Source: a bacterium (GTDB lineage Bacteria; Patescibacteriota; Minisyncoccia; Minisyncoccales; GCA-002788555). Taken from it: DNA of 22,973 nucleotides. The translations under genes and the position numbers were made by a program. The notes below the pieces were generated by a model. That model made no database searches and was not told where the DNA came from. It saw only the letters and a program-made list of their open reading frames with translations. The stretch spans positions 1-22,973 of the forward strand of contig JAGGUF010000003.1 of NCBI GenBank assembly GCA_021158595.1. Direction: 5' to 3'. Of this stretch, positions 14,380 to 21,073 are shown in pieces; positions within the stretch are counted from its first letter, which is position 1, and every line of letters starts with the position of its first letter.

Positions 14380-15375
14380 ATGGATTCTTTTTTGACGATT
14401 CTTTTTATTGTAATCTTGTTTTTTGTCAGTGGAGGAGTGATCTTCTTTTGGTTGAAGAAGTCAAAACTTGATGAGAAACAATCTGAGGCAATAAAGGAAC
14501 TAAATAAACAGATCAGTGAGATAAAAGGTAAGTTGGAAGCGATAGGAGAGAGTGTTTCTGGAAGTTCTAAGACAATGCTGGATCAGGTCTCTTCTTTTAC
14601 CGAGGAAACAACTCAGGTTCGGGAGAATTTAAAGCGGATTCAGGAAGAAATGAAAAACATTTCTTCCTTTCAAGAAATTTTTAGGACACCAAAACTACGA
14701 GGAGAATGGGGAGAGGCTAGTTTGGAGCATATATTGGCTGAATACTTTCCTCCAGAACTTTATATTATTAATCACAAGTTCTCCACTGGAGATGAGATTG
14801 AAGCAGTGTTGAAACTGCCAAACAAGAGATTATTGCCTATAGATGCGAAGTTTTTTTCTGATAATTTTGAAAAGATGGTTGAAGCCAGATCAGAAGAGGA
14901 AAGAGACTTTTTTACAAAAAAATTTATTACTGATATTAAGTTTAATATAGATAAAATAGCCTCCAAATATATCTTGCCTTCCGAGAACACAGTAGATTTT
15001 GCTTTAATGTATATTCCGGCTGAGGCAATCTATTATGAGATGATGTTTAACTTAAAGGAAGAGAATATTGATGAATATGCTCGTAAAAAAAGGGTTATTC
15101 CCACGTCGCCTAATACCTTTTATCTGACAGTAAGAACAATTGAGCATTGGTTTAAGGATACTCAGATTTCAAGAGAGACCCGGAAGATTTTGGATAGGTT
15201 AAATAGGGTTCAGAAGGACGCAGAAAAACTAATGAATGATTTCAGAAAATTGGGAAGCCACTTAAGAAATGCTACCTCAGCCTATGATGCTTCGGAAAAA
15301 CGTCTTTCATTATTCACTGAAAGGGTCGAAAGATTAATAGAACCAAATCAATCTAAGCAATTAGAAGAAAAATAA
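14380..15375 (+). CDS. rmuC: DNA recombination protein RmuC
   Basis: The 331-residue protein has an N-terminal membrane helix (residues 4-26) and a coiled coil (about 30-100). It then has the RmuC PD-(D/E)XK-like nuclease domain. GEWGEASLEHIL (108-119) holds the conserved Glu, EAVLKLP holds the acid of the active site (about 141), and LLPIDAKFF (151-159) is the (D/E)xK-equivalent motif. RmuC limits inversions and rearrangements between short inverted repeats in E. coli, although its biochemical activity is poorly known. A membrane-tethered orientation with the nuclease domain inside is expected. The ATG at 14380 is chosen because the ATG 10 bases earlier is out of frame. rplU follows after 2 bases, so they share a transcript. 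Confidence 0.93.
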   Translation: MDSFLTILFIVILFFVSGGVIFFWLKKSKLDEKQSEAIKELNKQISEIKGKLEAIGESVSGSSKTMLDQVSSFTEETTQVRENLKRIQEEMKNISSFQEIFRTPKLRGEWGEASLEHILAEYFPPELYIINHKFSTGDEIEAVLKLPNKRLLPIDAKFFSDNFEKMVEARSEEERDFFTKKFITDIKFNIDKIASKYILPSENTVDFALMYIPAEAIYYEMMFNLKEENIDEYARKKRVIPTSPNTFYLTVRTIEHWFKDTQISRETRKILDRLNRVQKDAEKLMNDFRKLGSHLRNATSAYDASEKRLSLFTERVERLIEPNQSKQLEEK

Positions 15376-15377
15376 CT

Positions 15378-15707
15378 ATGTTTGCCATAATTAAAACCGG
15401 AGGAAAACAGTATCTGGTCTCTCCAGGAACAAAAATTAAGATAGAGAAGATAGACAAAAAAGAGGGAACTGAGGTAAGTTTTTCTGAAATCTTGCTTTTA
15501 CAGAAAGATGGAACAGTTGAAGTTGGAAATCCTTTAGTAAAAGGGGCAAAGGTGATTGGAAAAATTCTTCGTCATGGGAGGAACAAAAAGGTAACGATTT
15601 TTAAATATAAACCGAAAAAGCGATACAAGGTGAAAAGGGGACATCGCCAACCATTTACTGAGGTCCAGATTTCCCAGATCCTTTTTTCTTCGGATAAGGC
15701 TTCTTAA
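15378..15707 (+). CDS. rplU: 50S ribosomal protein L21
   Basis: This 109-residue ribosomal protein has the L21 start MFAIIKTGGKQYLVSPG, then VEVGNPLVKGAKVIGKIL and the basic signature KYKPKKRYKVKRGHRQPFTEV. It binds 23S rRNA in the large subunit. The gene is 2 bases after rmuC and 7 bases tail-to-tail from recR, with no visible terminator between. The partner gene rpmA (L27), normally directly downstream, is not here; its place is taken by recR in the opposite direction. Confidence 0.97.
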   Translation: MFAIIKTGGKQYLVSPGTKIKIEKIDKKEGTEVSFSEILLLQKDGTVEVGNPLVKGAKVIGKILRHGRNKKVTIFKYKPKKRYKVKRGHRQPFTEVQISQILFSSDKAS

Positions 15708-15714
15708 ATAGATT

Positions 15715-16314
15715 TCATCGTCTACCTTCCAAGGCCGAAGACAAAGTATCTTCGTCAGCGTATTCCAATTCACTTCCTATTGGAAGTCCTCTTCCCAAGC
15801 GGGTGATTTTTATATTATAAGGCTTTAAAATTTTTGTAAGGTAGTCCATAGTAAGCAGTCCACCTGGAGTGGGATTTAAAGCCAAAATTACCTCTTTTGG
15901 TTTCCCTTCCTCAATTCTCCTTTTTAGTTCTTCAATTCTGAGTTTTCCTAAAGGGTTTTCTTTTAGAAAATCCATTTTTCCTCCTAAGATAAAATAGAGC
16001 CCCTCGTATTTTTTTGTTTTCTCTATCTGCCAGAGATCGGTTTCTCTTTCGACAATACATAAGAGAGACCTGTCTCTATTTTTGTTTTTACAAATAGGGC
16101 AGATTTCTTCTCCTTGTCTTGGGACAAAAGGACCAAAACACAATTTGCAGAATTTTATTTCTTTCTTTAGGGCAAGTATTTTTTTACAAAAATTTTCTAC
16201 ATTTTCCTTTGGTAAAGAGAGAAGATACAAGGCAAAGCGGGTAGCGGTTCTTTCTCCTACTGTGGGGAACTTGGAAAAAATTTCAATAACATCTTTTATT
16301 TGTTGAGGTATCAT
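15715..16314 (-). CDS. recR: Recombination protein RecR
   Basis: RecR works with RecO/RecF to load RecA on gapped DNA. The 199-residue protein has an N-terminal HhH (FPTVGERTATRFALYLL) and a four-cysteine zinc module (C56, C59, C72, C75). Its Toprim domain starts LLCIVERETDLWQIE and ends with LGRGLPIGSELEYADEDTLSSALEGRR, the RecR signature. In most RecR proteins the Toprim glutamate lies in TxEG; here the segment reads TPGG (149-152), so the acidic residue is missing. Because RecR is not catalytic, the protein may still work as a clamp. The gene converges on rplU. A promoter is not obvious. Confidence 0.95.
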   Translation of the reverse strand: MIPQQIKDVIEIFSKFPTVGERTATRFALYLLSLPKENVENFCKKILALKKEIKFCKLCFGPFVPRQGEEICPICKNKNRDRSLLCIVERETDLWQIEKTKKYEGLYFILGGKMDFLKENPLGKLRIEELKRRIEEGKPKEVILALNPTPGGLLTMDYLTKILKPYNIKITRLGRGLPIGSELEYADEDTLSSALEGRR

Positions 16315-16441
16315 ATTAACATTAGTTATTAAAGGTTATATGTAAAATGAATTTGAGCACCTAAGAAATGCTTAAATTCAATGAAATCTTTCTTTAAAAA
16401 GATTAAAAAATTTGATAAAATTGTCAAAATTGATAATCTAT

Positions 16442-16481
16442 AATTGCTGACCAATTTGGTAATGGTTTGATTGTTATTATC
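16442..16481 (+). repeat. 40-base element end, inverted copy of 14313-14352
   Basis: It starts AATTGCTGACCAATTTGGTA and runs straight into cluster A5. Only two mismatches separate it from the reverse complement of the A4 right flank. Confidence 0.8.
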
Positions 16482-16541
16482 TTCCCCCACCTATATCCTT
16501 CTCCCTCCCTCTGGGAGGGGGAGGAGTAAGGAGGGGGAGGG
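16482..16541. repeat. GC-rich palindromic element, cluster A5 (single unit)
   Basis: One palindrome (CTCCCTCCC-TCT-GGGAGGGGGAG) with outer CCCCCACCTATATCC and a decayed right arm (AGTAAGGAGGGGG). The right flank shares AGGGAAA-CTTCCTCT and TTTTATTTTGCATTCAACC (16587-16605) with the right flank of A2. It lies in the 329-base gap between recR and dnaB. The rest of the gap (16315-16441 and 16606-16643) is AT-rich with nothing I can call. Confidence 0.85.
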
Positions 16542-16643
16542 AAACTTCCTCTTTAATTTTCTTCCCTTTAAAAATTAGCTGCTCATTTTTATTTTGCATT
16601 CAACCATTAAAGATTAGTTTGAACTTAAAGAAGATTTACAGTT

Positions 16644-17990
16644 TTAAATAATTTCCTCCTCATTTATTTCTTCTTCGTATCCTTTTTCCAGCTCTCTAAA
16701 ACTTACGCTATTCTGGTCAAAGAATACTTCTACCTTTCCAATGGGTCCATTTCGATGCTTAGCAATTATAATCTCAGTTTTTGGATCTTTTATCTCTGGT
16801 CGATAGATAAAAAGAACCACATCTGCATCTTGCTCTAAGGAACCGGATTCTCTAAGGTCAGAGAGTTTTGGTCGTCGTTGATCGCCTCTTCTGTATTCCA
16901 CCGCCCGAGAGAGTTGAGAAAGGGCTAAGACCGGCACATTAAGTTCTTTGGCTAAAGACTTTAAGCCCCTGGAGATTTCTGTAATCTGCTGGACCATACT
17001 TTCATCGGGATTTCGGGCTTGAATTAATTGAAGATAATCAATGATAATAAGTGATAGTCCTTTTTCTGCCTGGAGTCTTCTTGACATCGCCTTTATCTGA
17101 AGAATAGTTGAAGGATTAGCATCATCAATATAAATAGGCATTTCAGAGAGAACAGAGAGAGCGTTTTGGATTTTGCCAAAATCTTCCTCAGAAAGTTTAC
17201 CTGTTCTTAATTTCCAAAGAGAGACACCTGCCTCAGAAGAAATTAGTCTATCAACCAATTGTTCCTTTGACATTTCCAGACTGAAAACCCCAACGGGTAG
17301 TTTTTCTTTCTTTGCCGCCGCTCGGGCAATATCAAGGGACATAGTAGTTTTTCCTACTCCTGGTCTGGAGGCAAGCAAGATAAGATCTCCTCTTTGAAAT
17401 CCTCCTAAGATATTGTCAAGTTTGGGGAAGCCGGTGGTAATCCCCCGTAGGGCTTCTTTTTGAGAGTGAATTTTGTCAATCCGCTCAAAAGCACTATTGA
17501 GTTCTGATTTTATTGGTAGAAAACTTTGAGTTAATGATCTTCTGGAGATATTAAATATTTTCTTCTCGGCATCATCTAAGATTAGGTCAATATCTTTCTC
17601 TTGATTAAAGGCAAGATTTGATATCTCATCGGATGCCTGAATGAGATCTCGAAGGATTTTCTTTTCTTTTACAATCTTGGCATAATGCAAAAGATGGGCA
17701 GGGGTAGGAACAGAAGATAAAATTTCACTTAAAAAACTTGCCCCTCCAATTTCCTCTAACTCTTTCTTTTCTTCCAATTTTTGGCTTAGGGTTAATAAAT
17801 CAATAGGCTCTCTTTTTTCAAATAGACTGAGCATTGCTTGATAAATTTTACTATGGGAGGTTTTGTAGAAGTCCTCAGGTCTTAAAAAATCAACCACCTT
17901 TGTAATGGCATCTTTGTCTAACATTAAACATCCTAAGAGAGCCTTTTCTGCTTCCAAACTTTGGGGAGGAATTTTGGTAACATCATCCAT
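16644..17990 (-). CDS. dnaB: Replicative DNA helicase DnaB
   Basis: This is the hexameric 5'-3' helicase of the replication fork. The 448-residue protein has the N-terminal primase-binding helical domain (PQSLEAEKALLGCLMLD onward) and a linker helix. The RecA-like motor has Walker A SRPGVGKTT (208-216), SLEMSKEQLVDRLI, Walker B LIIIDYLQL (314-322) and RESGSLEQDADVVLFIYRP. Length is slightly below E. coli DnaB (471). No intein is present. The gene follows cysS by 25 bases but has its own promoter reading out of the last codons of cysS, giving a 5' UTR of only about 5 bases. Confidence 0.97.
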   Translation of the reverse strand: MDDVTKIPPQSLEAEKALLGCLMLDKDAITKVVDFLRPEDFYKTSHSKIYQAMLSLFEKREPIDLLTLSQKLEEKKELEEIGGASFLSEILSSVPTPAHLLHYAKIVKEKKILRDLIQASDEISNLAFNQEKDIDLILDDAEKKIFNISRRSLTQSFLPIKSELNSAFERIDKIHSQKEALRGITTGFPKLDNILGGFQRGDLILLASRPGVGKTTMSLDIARAAAKKEKLPVGVFSLEMSKEQLVDRLISSEAGVSLWKLRTGKLSEEDFGKIQNALSVLSEMPIYIDDANPSTILQIKAMSRRLQAEKGLSLIIIDYLQLIQARNPDESMVQQITEISRGLKSLAKELNVPVLALSQLSRAVEYRRGDQRRPKLSDLRESGSLEQDADVVLFIYRPEIKDPKTEIIIAKHRNGPIGKVEVFFDQNSVSFRELEKGYEEEINEEEII

Positions 17991-18001
17991 ATGTGAAACT
18001 T

Positions 18002-18030
18002 ATTATAAGATTTTTTCAGGACTTTAACAA
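18002..18030 (-). promoter_or_regulatory. dnaB promoter
   Basis: On the minus strand, TTGTTA (18025-18030), a 17-base spacer, then perfect TATAAT (18002-18007). The ATG is 11 bases further on. The -35 box lies within the final cysS codons. Confidence 0.65.
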
Positions 18031-19419
18031 ATTGATTCTTGGACCCTCCTCGGTATCTTCAACTCGATATCCCAAGGCTTCTATCTTTTTTCTTATTTCA
18101 TCTGCTTTTTTAAAGTAGTGTTCTTTTCGATATTTTTCGCGTTCCTCTACAAGTTCTTTTATTTTTTTGGGGATCTTTAATTTTTTTATCTTTTCTATAT
18201 TAAGCCCAAAAATTTTGTCGAAGTCTAACAAAAGTTTGTATTTTTCTGAAGAGGGAACTTTTTTATCCTTTATTAATTTCCACATCAAAGCCAAGGCCTG
18301 GGGAATGTTAAGATCATCATTGATAAGATTAAGAAATTTCTTACTATAGGTTCTAACAGAAGAAAGATTTCTTGAGATAGAATTTGAAGAGTAATTTTCT
18401 CTTATCTCTCTTATTTTTTCATATAGATTCTCTAAAGAATTCTGAGCACCCCTTAAAGCCTCCCAAGAGAAGAACAATTTTGAACGATAATGAGCATTAA
18501 GACAAAAATAACGATAGGCAAGAGGATCAAATCCCCTTTGAATAAGGTCTTTTAGGGTAATAATATTTCCCTTTGACTTTGCCATCTTCCCCTTTTTTAA
18601 GACCAGAAATTCACCATGCAGCCAATATCGAGCCAGGAGTTTTCCATAGGCAGCCTCTGCTTGGGCAATTTCATTGGTATGATGAATTTCAATATGATCA
18701 ATTCCTCCACAGTGAATGTCGAAAGGAATACCCAAGTTCTTAACTCCCATTACCACACATTCTGTATGCCAACCTGGAAATCCAATACCCCAAGGTGATT
18801 TCCATTCCATTTGTCTTTTTACTCCTTTTGGAGAAAACTTCCAGAGGGCGAAATCTGTAGAATTTCTTTTGCCAGGTACCATTTCCACTCTCGCTCCTGC
18901 TTTTAGTTTTTTCTTCTTTTTTCCCCAAAGCCGTCCATAACTTTTTAATTTTGATGTATCAAAATAAACGCCATCTTCAATTACATAGGTAAATCCCTTT
19001 TTCTCTAAAATCTTAATTAGATTTATCTGATCCTTTATGGTATCAGTGGCTTTCACCCAGATGTCAGGAGGTTTAATATTTAACTGCTTTATATCTCTCT
19101 TAAATGCCTTTGTATAAAACCGAGCAATCTCCCAGACAGTTTTCTTTTCTCTTTTTGCTCCCTTTTCAATTTTATCTTCCCCTGTATCAGCATCAGAGGC
19201 AAGATGTCCAACATCAGTAATATTCATTACATGTTTTACTTTATAGCCATTGTATTCTAAGACCCTTTTTAAGATATCTTCAAAGATATAGGTCCGTAAA
19301 TTGCCAATATGAGCATACCAATAAACGGTAGGTCCACAGGTATAAAGACCTACTCTTTTGTCTTTAAGAGGTTTAAAGACCTCTTTCTTTCTTGATAGGG
19401 TATTGTAAAGTTTAAGCAT
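18016..19419 (-). CDS. cysS: Cysteinyl-tRNA synthetase
   Basis: It charges tRNA-Cys with cysteine. The 467-residue class I synthetase begins MLKLYNTLSRKKEVFKPL. It has the CysRS HIGH-like motif in TCGPTVYWYAHIGNLRTY. Zinc ligands are that Cys, GWHTECVVM and the His/Glu of HCGGIDHIEIHHTNEIAQAEA. KMAKSKGN serves as KMSKS. The anticodon-binding helical C-terminus ends IEALGYRVEDTEEGPRI, as expected. The frame stays open 117 codons further upstream, but that part is non-homologous and overlaps the opposite-strand nuclease-like gene. The ATG at 19419 is the real start and has TAAAAT 10 bases before it. Its product, Cys-tRNA, is the likely signal for the cysK leader. Confidence 0.97.
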   Translation of the reverse strand: MLKLYNTLSRKKEVFKPLKDKRVGLYTCGPTVYWYAHIGNLRTYIFEDILKRVLEYNGYKVKHVMNITDVGHLASDADTGEDKIEKGAKREKKTVWEIARFYTKAFKRDIKQLNIKPPDIWVKATDTIKDQINLIKILEKKGFTYVIEDGVYFDTSKLKSYGRLWGKKKKKLKAGARVEMVPGKRNSTDFALWKFSPKGVKRQMEWKSPWGIGFPGWHTECVVMGVKNLGIPFDIHCGGIDHIEIHHTNEIAQAEAAYGKLLARYWLHGEFLVLKKGKMAKSKGNIITLKDLIQRGFDPLAYRYFCLNAHYRSKLFFSWEALRGAQNSLENLYEKIREIRENYSSNSISRNLSSVRTYSKKFLNLINDDLNIPQALALMWKLIKDKKVPSSEKYKLLLDFDKIFGLNIEKIKKLKIPKKIKELVEEREKYRKEHYFKKADEIRKKIEALGYRVEDTEEGPRINLLKS

Positions 19420-19429
19420 ATTATTTATT

Positions 19430-19457
19430 ATTTTAGCAAAATTCTTGCCAAACTCAA
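19430..19457 (-). promoter_or_regulatory. cysS promoter
   Basis: TTGAGT (19452-19457), a 16-base spacer, TAAAAT (19430-19435) on the minus strand, then 10 bases to the ATG. A near-leaderless mRNA is predicted. Confidence 0.5.
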
Positions 19458-19497
19458 TAAGATTTGTTAAAAAGAAAATGGAGGTGATTAATAAAAA

Positions 19498-19953
19498 GTG
19501 GAATGGATAGAAAGATTGAGAAGATATGCAAGAGAGGAAATGATGTCTCCTGAGGAACGGATAGAAAGAGCAGGAAGGTTGGCAGAAACTAAAGTGAACA
19601 GAGTTCTTGAGGAGATGGAAAGAGAAGGACAAATTAAGGATTATACTCATTCCCCTAAGTGGAGTGAAAAAGATCGGCGAGGAATAGATTTTACAATCTA
19701 TCCTCGAGAGGGGTCCTGTATATATATCCAGGTAAAAAGCAATATATTCCCGATAAGTACAGCAAAGCAACTTAGATTAAGGAAGATAAGACCAGGTATA
19801 TGGCAAAGGGGGAAAATTTACAGTATAGCAGCAGGAAACCATGAAAGTGAAGAACAAGTGAAGAACACAATTTTGAAAATTTTGGAAATTGAAAAAAACC
19901 AGAAACAAAGCAAAAGAAAAGGGTATAAACAAAATAAGAGGATGAGCGTTTAA
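19498..19953 (+). CDS. Small PD-(D/E)XK-like protein (putative nuclease fold)
   Basis: The 151-residue protein starts at GTG, chosen because GGAGGTGAT (19480-19488) sits 9 bases before it. A charged N-terminal helix region with Glu30 (GRLAETKVNRVLEEM) precedes KDYTHSPKW. The core is RRGIDFTIYP...CIYIQVKSN, with Asp64 and Q78-x-K80. That is the acid-then-(E/Q)xK arrangement of restriction-endonuclease-like folds. It is too small to carry a DNA-recognition domain, and no methyltransferase partner is adjacent. The C-terminal tail is Lys/Gln rich. It may be a stand-alone nuclease, a Holliday-junction-like enzyme or an inactive fold; the substrate is unknown. It diverges from cysS, and its stop codon lies within its terminator loop. 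Confidence 0.65.
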   Translation: MEWIERLRRYAREEMMSPEERIERAGRLAETKVNRVLEEMEREGQIKDYTHSPKWSEKDRRGIDFTIYPREGSCIYIQVKSNIFPISTAKQLRLRKIRPGIWQRGKIYSIAAGNHESEEQVKNTILKILEIEKNQKQSKRKGYKQNKRMSV

Positions 19954-19969
19954 CGCTCACCTATTTTTT
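19943..19969 (+). terminator. Intrinsic terminator overlapping the stop codon
   Basis: TGAGCG-TTTAA-CGCTCA (6-bp stem), CCTA, then six T. The TAA stop (19951-19953) is in the loop. Confidence 0.75.
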
Positions 19970-19993
19970 ATTTAGCGATCCTTTAAAAGCAAA

Positions 19994-20872
19994 TTACAGA
20001 TATCTTTCTCCACGGTCAGGAAATACTACCACAGTGTTTCCTGTTTTTATTTTTTTAGCCAATTTTTGAACTACAAACATTACTGCCCCTGAAGAGGCAC
20101 CCGCAAAAATTCCCTCATTTTTGGCTAATTCTCTCATTGTTTGAAGGGCATCTTTTTCTTTAACCTCAATCATTTCATCAATGATTTTAAAATTAAGAAT
20201 TGGGGGAATATAACCCTCTTTTAGTGATCTTAATCCTTCGATATTTTCTCCTAATTTTGGCTGTACCCCAATAATTTTTATATTTGGAAACTTCTCTTTT
20301 AATCGTCTTCCGATTCCAGTAATTGTACCACCGGTGCCAATGCCCGCTATAAAGAAGTCAATGCAATAAGATCTATTCTTGTTACATTGGTCTAAAATCT
20401 CTTTAGCAGTAGTTTGATAGTGAATACCAACATTGCTTTCATTTTCGTATTGATTAAGAAAAACCAGGTTCTTATTTTTCTTAACCAACTCTTTAGTGAA
20501 TTTTATAGCATTATTCCGCCAATCCTCTTTTTTAATCGAGATTATTTTTGCCCCAAAGATTTTAAGCATTTTCTTCTTTGTTTCCTGAATATTTTCAGGT
20601 ATTACCACCTTCACTTTATACCCTTTTATTCTTCCAATCATTGTCAGAGAAATCCCAGTATTACCACTTGTGGCTTCAATGATTGTTTTATTTTTTGTGA
20701 GTTTGCCTAATCGTTCTGCTTTTTCAATCATTGCCAAAGCCACTCTATCTTTTATGGAACCAGTGGGATTAAAACCCTCCAATTTAGCAAAAATATTAAC
20801 CCTGGGATTAGGATTCAATTTTTTAATCTTTACCAAGGGAGTATGACCAATGAGACTCAAGATATTTTCCAT
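19994..20872 (-). CDS. cysK: Cysteine synthase (O-acetylserine sulfhydrylase family)
   Basis: A PLP enzyme that makes cysteine from O-acetylserine (or a related activated serine) and sulfide. The 292-residue protein opens ILSLIGHTPLVKI. It has the PLP lysine Lys41 in NPTGSIKDR, the substrate loop TSGNTG (68-73), phosphate-binding GIGTGGT (177-183), GASSGA and the family end PDRGERYL. Length is slightly short of E. coli CysK (323). No serine acetyltransferase (cysE) is in the window, and CysM- or CBS-type activity cannot be excluded. Expression appears controlled by an attenuator whose terminator ends 5 bases before the ATG. The only SD-like bases (AAAGAGG) are the 3' arm of that terminator, so folding would also hide the ribosome site. 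Confidence 0.92.
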   Translation of the reverse strand: MENILSLIGHTPLVKIKKLNPNPRVNIFAKLEGFNPTGSIKDRVALAMIEKAERLGKLTKNKTIIEATSGNTGISLTMIGRIKGYKVKVVIPENIQETKKKMLKIFGAKIISIKKEDWRNNAIKFTKELVKKNKNLVFLNQYENESNVGIHYQTTAKEILDQCNKNRSYCIDFFIAGIGTGGTITGIGRRLKEKFPNIKIIGVQPKLGENIEGLRSLKEGYIPPILNFKIIDEMIEVKEKDALQTMRELAKNEGIFAGASSGAVMFVVQKLAKKIKTGNTVVVFPDRGERYL

Positions 20873-20877
20873 AAACT

Positions 20878-20900
20878 AAAAAACCTCTTTGAGAAAGAGG
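20878..20900 (-). terminator. Attenuator terminator (3:4 hairpin) of cysK
   Basis: On the minus strand, CCTCTTT-CTC-AAAGAGG is followed by six T. The stem extends to 9 bp by G-U and A-U pairs with the T-tract. Only 5 bases separate the T-tract from the cysK ATG, so it must act conditionally. Confidence 0.8.
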
Positions 20901-20952
20901 CTAATTCGATTTTAGATTTTTTAAATCAAATTAACCTCTTTCTCTAAAGAGG
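20891..20952 (-). promoter_or_regulatory. cysK attenuator: 1:2 hairpin and 2:3 antiterminator
   Basis: Minus-strand segments in order of transcription are 1 (CCTCTTT, 20952-20946), 2 (AAAGAGG, 20941-20935, continuing to 20923), 3 (20912-20894, ending in CCTCTTT) and 4 (terminator arm). Segment 1 pairs with 2 over 7 bp with loop AGAG. Segments 2 and 3 (20923-20944 with 20891-20912) pair over 22 bp with two G-U pairs, and this excludes both the 1:2 hairpin and the terminator. This is the trp-type three-way choice. Confidence 0.75.
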
Positions 20953-20999
20953 CATAATCTGGCACAGCAAGCATTCAATAAAAATCTATTTCCATTCAT
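20931..20999 (-). CDS. Cysteine-rich leader peptide of the cysK attenuator
   Basis: A 22-codon frame on the minus strand starts with ATG at 20999 and stops with TAA at 20933-20931. Codons 10-17 read Ala-Cys-Cys-Ala-Arg-Leu-Cys-Leu (TGC, TGT and TGC for Cys), so 3 of 22 residues are Cys. Cys16 directly abuts attenuator segment 1, and the stop codon sits just past the CCTCTTT-complement of segment 2. A ribosome stalled at the Cys codons would cover segment 1, while one that reaches the stop would cover segment 2. A promoter (TTGACA, 16 bases, TATTCT) places the mRNA start about 4 bases before this ATG. It is probably a regulatory peptide with no function of its own. The call rests on architecture, not homology. 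Confidence 0.65.
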   Translation of the reverse strand: MNGNRFLLNACCARLCLFRERG

Positions 21000-21009
21000 A
21001 CCGCTTTAA

Positions 21010-21037
21010 AGAATAGCAAATTAAGAAACTATGTCAA
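21010..21037 (-). promoter_or_regulatory. Promoter of the cysK leader
   Basis: Perfect TTGACA (21032-21037), a 16-base spacer, TATTCT (21010-21015) on the minus strand. The start is predicted at about 21003, 4 bases before the leader-peptide ATG. It is back-to-back with the dnaX promoter. Confidence 0.65.
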
Positions 21038-21039
21038 TA

Positions 21040-21067
21040 TTGAATATTGAAGATAAAAAGATATAAT
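21040..21067 (+). promoter_or_regulatory. dnaX promoter
   Basis: TTGAAT (21040-21045), a 16-base spacer, perfect TATAAT (21062-21067), then 6 bases to the ATG at 21074. Transcription should start at the start codon itself. The -35 box is 2 bases from that of the cysK leader. Confidence 0.65.
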
Positions 21068-21073
21068 ATCTTT

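Noticed and set aside
19420..19770. 117-codon upstream extension of the cysS frame
   Set aside because: The extension is not cysteinyl-tRNA synthetase-like, overlaps the promoter and the opposite-strand PD-(D/E)XK gene, and the family start MLKLYNTL matches the ATG at 19419.
20878..20999. T-box or SAM-type riboswitch ahead of cysK
   Set aside because: No T-box sequence (AGGGTGG...CCGCG type) and no known riboswitch core is visible; the Cys-codon frame and 1-2-3-4 pairing explain the leader better.
21047..21073. Upstream ATG of dnaX at 21047
   Set aside because: It would place the start codon in front of the TATAAT at 21062-21067; the family N-terminus (PVLYRKYRP) begins at 21074.
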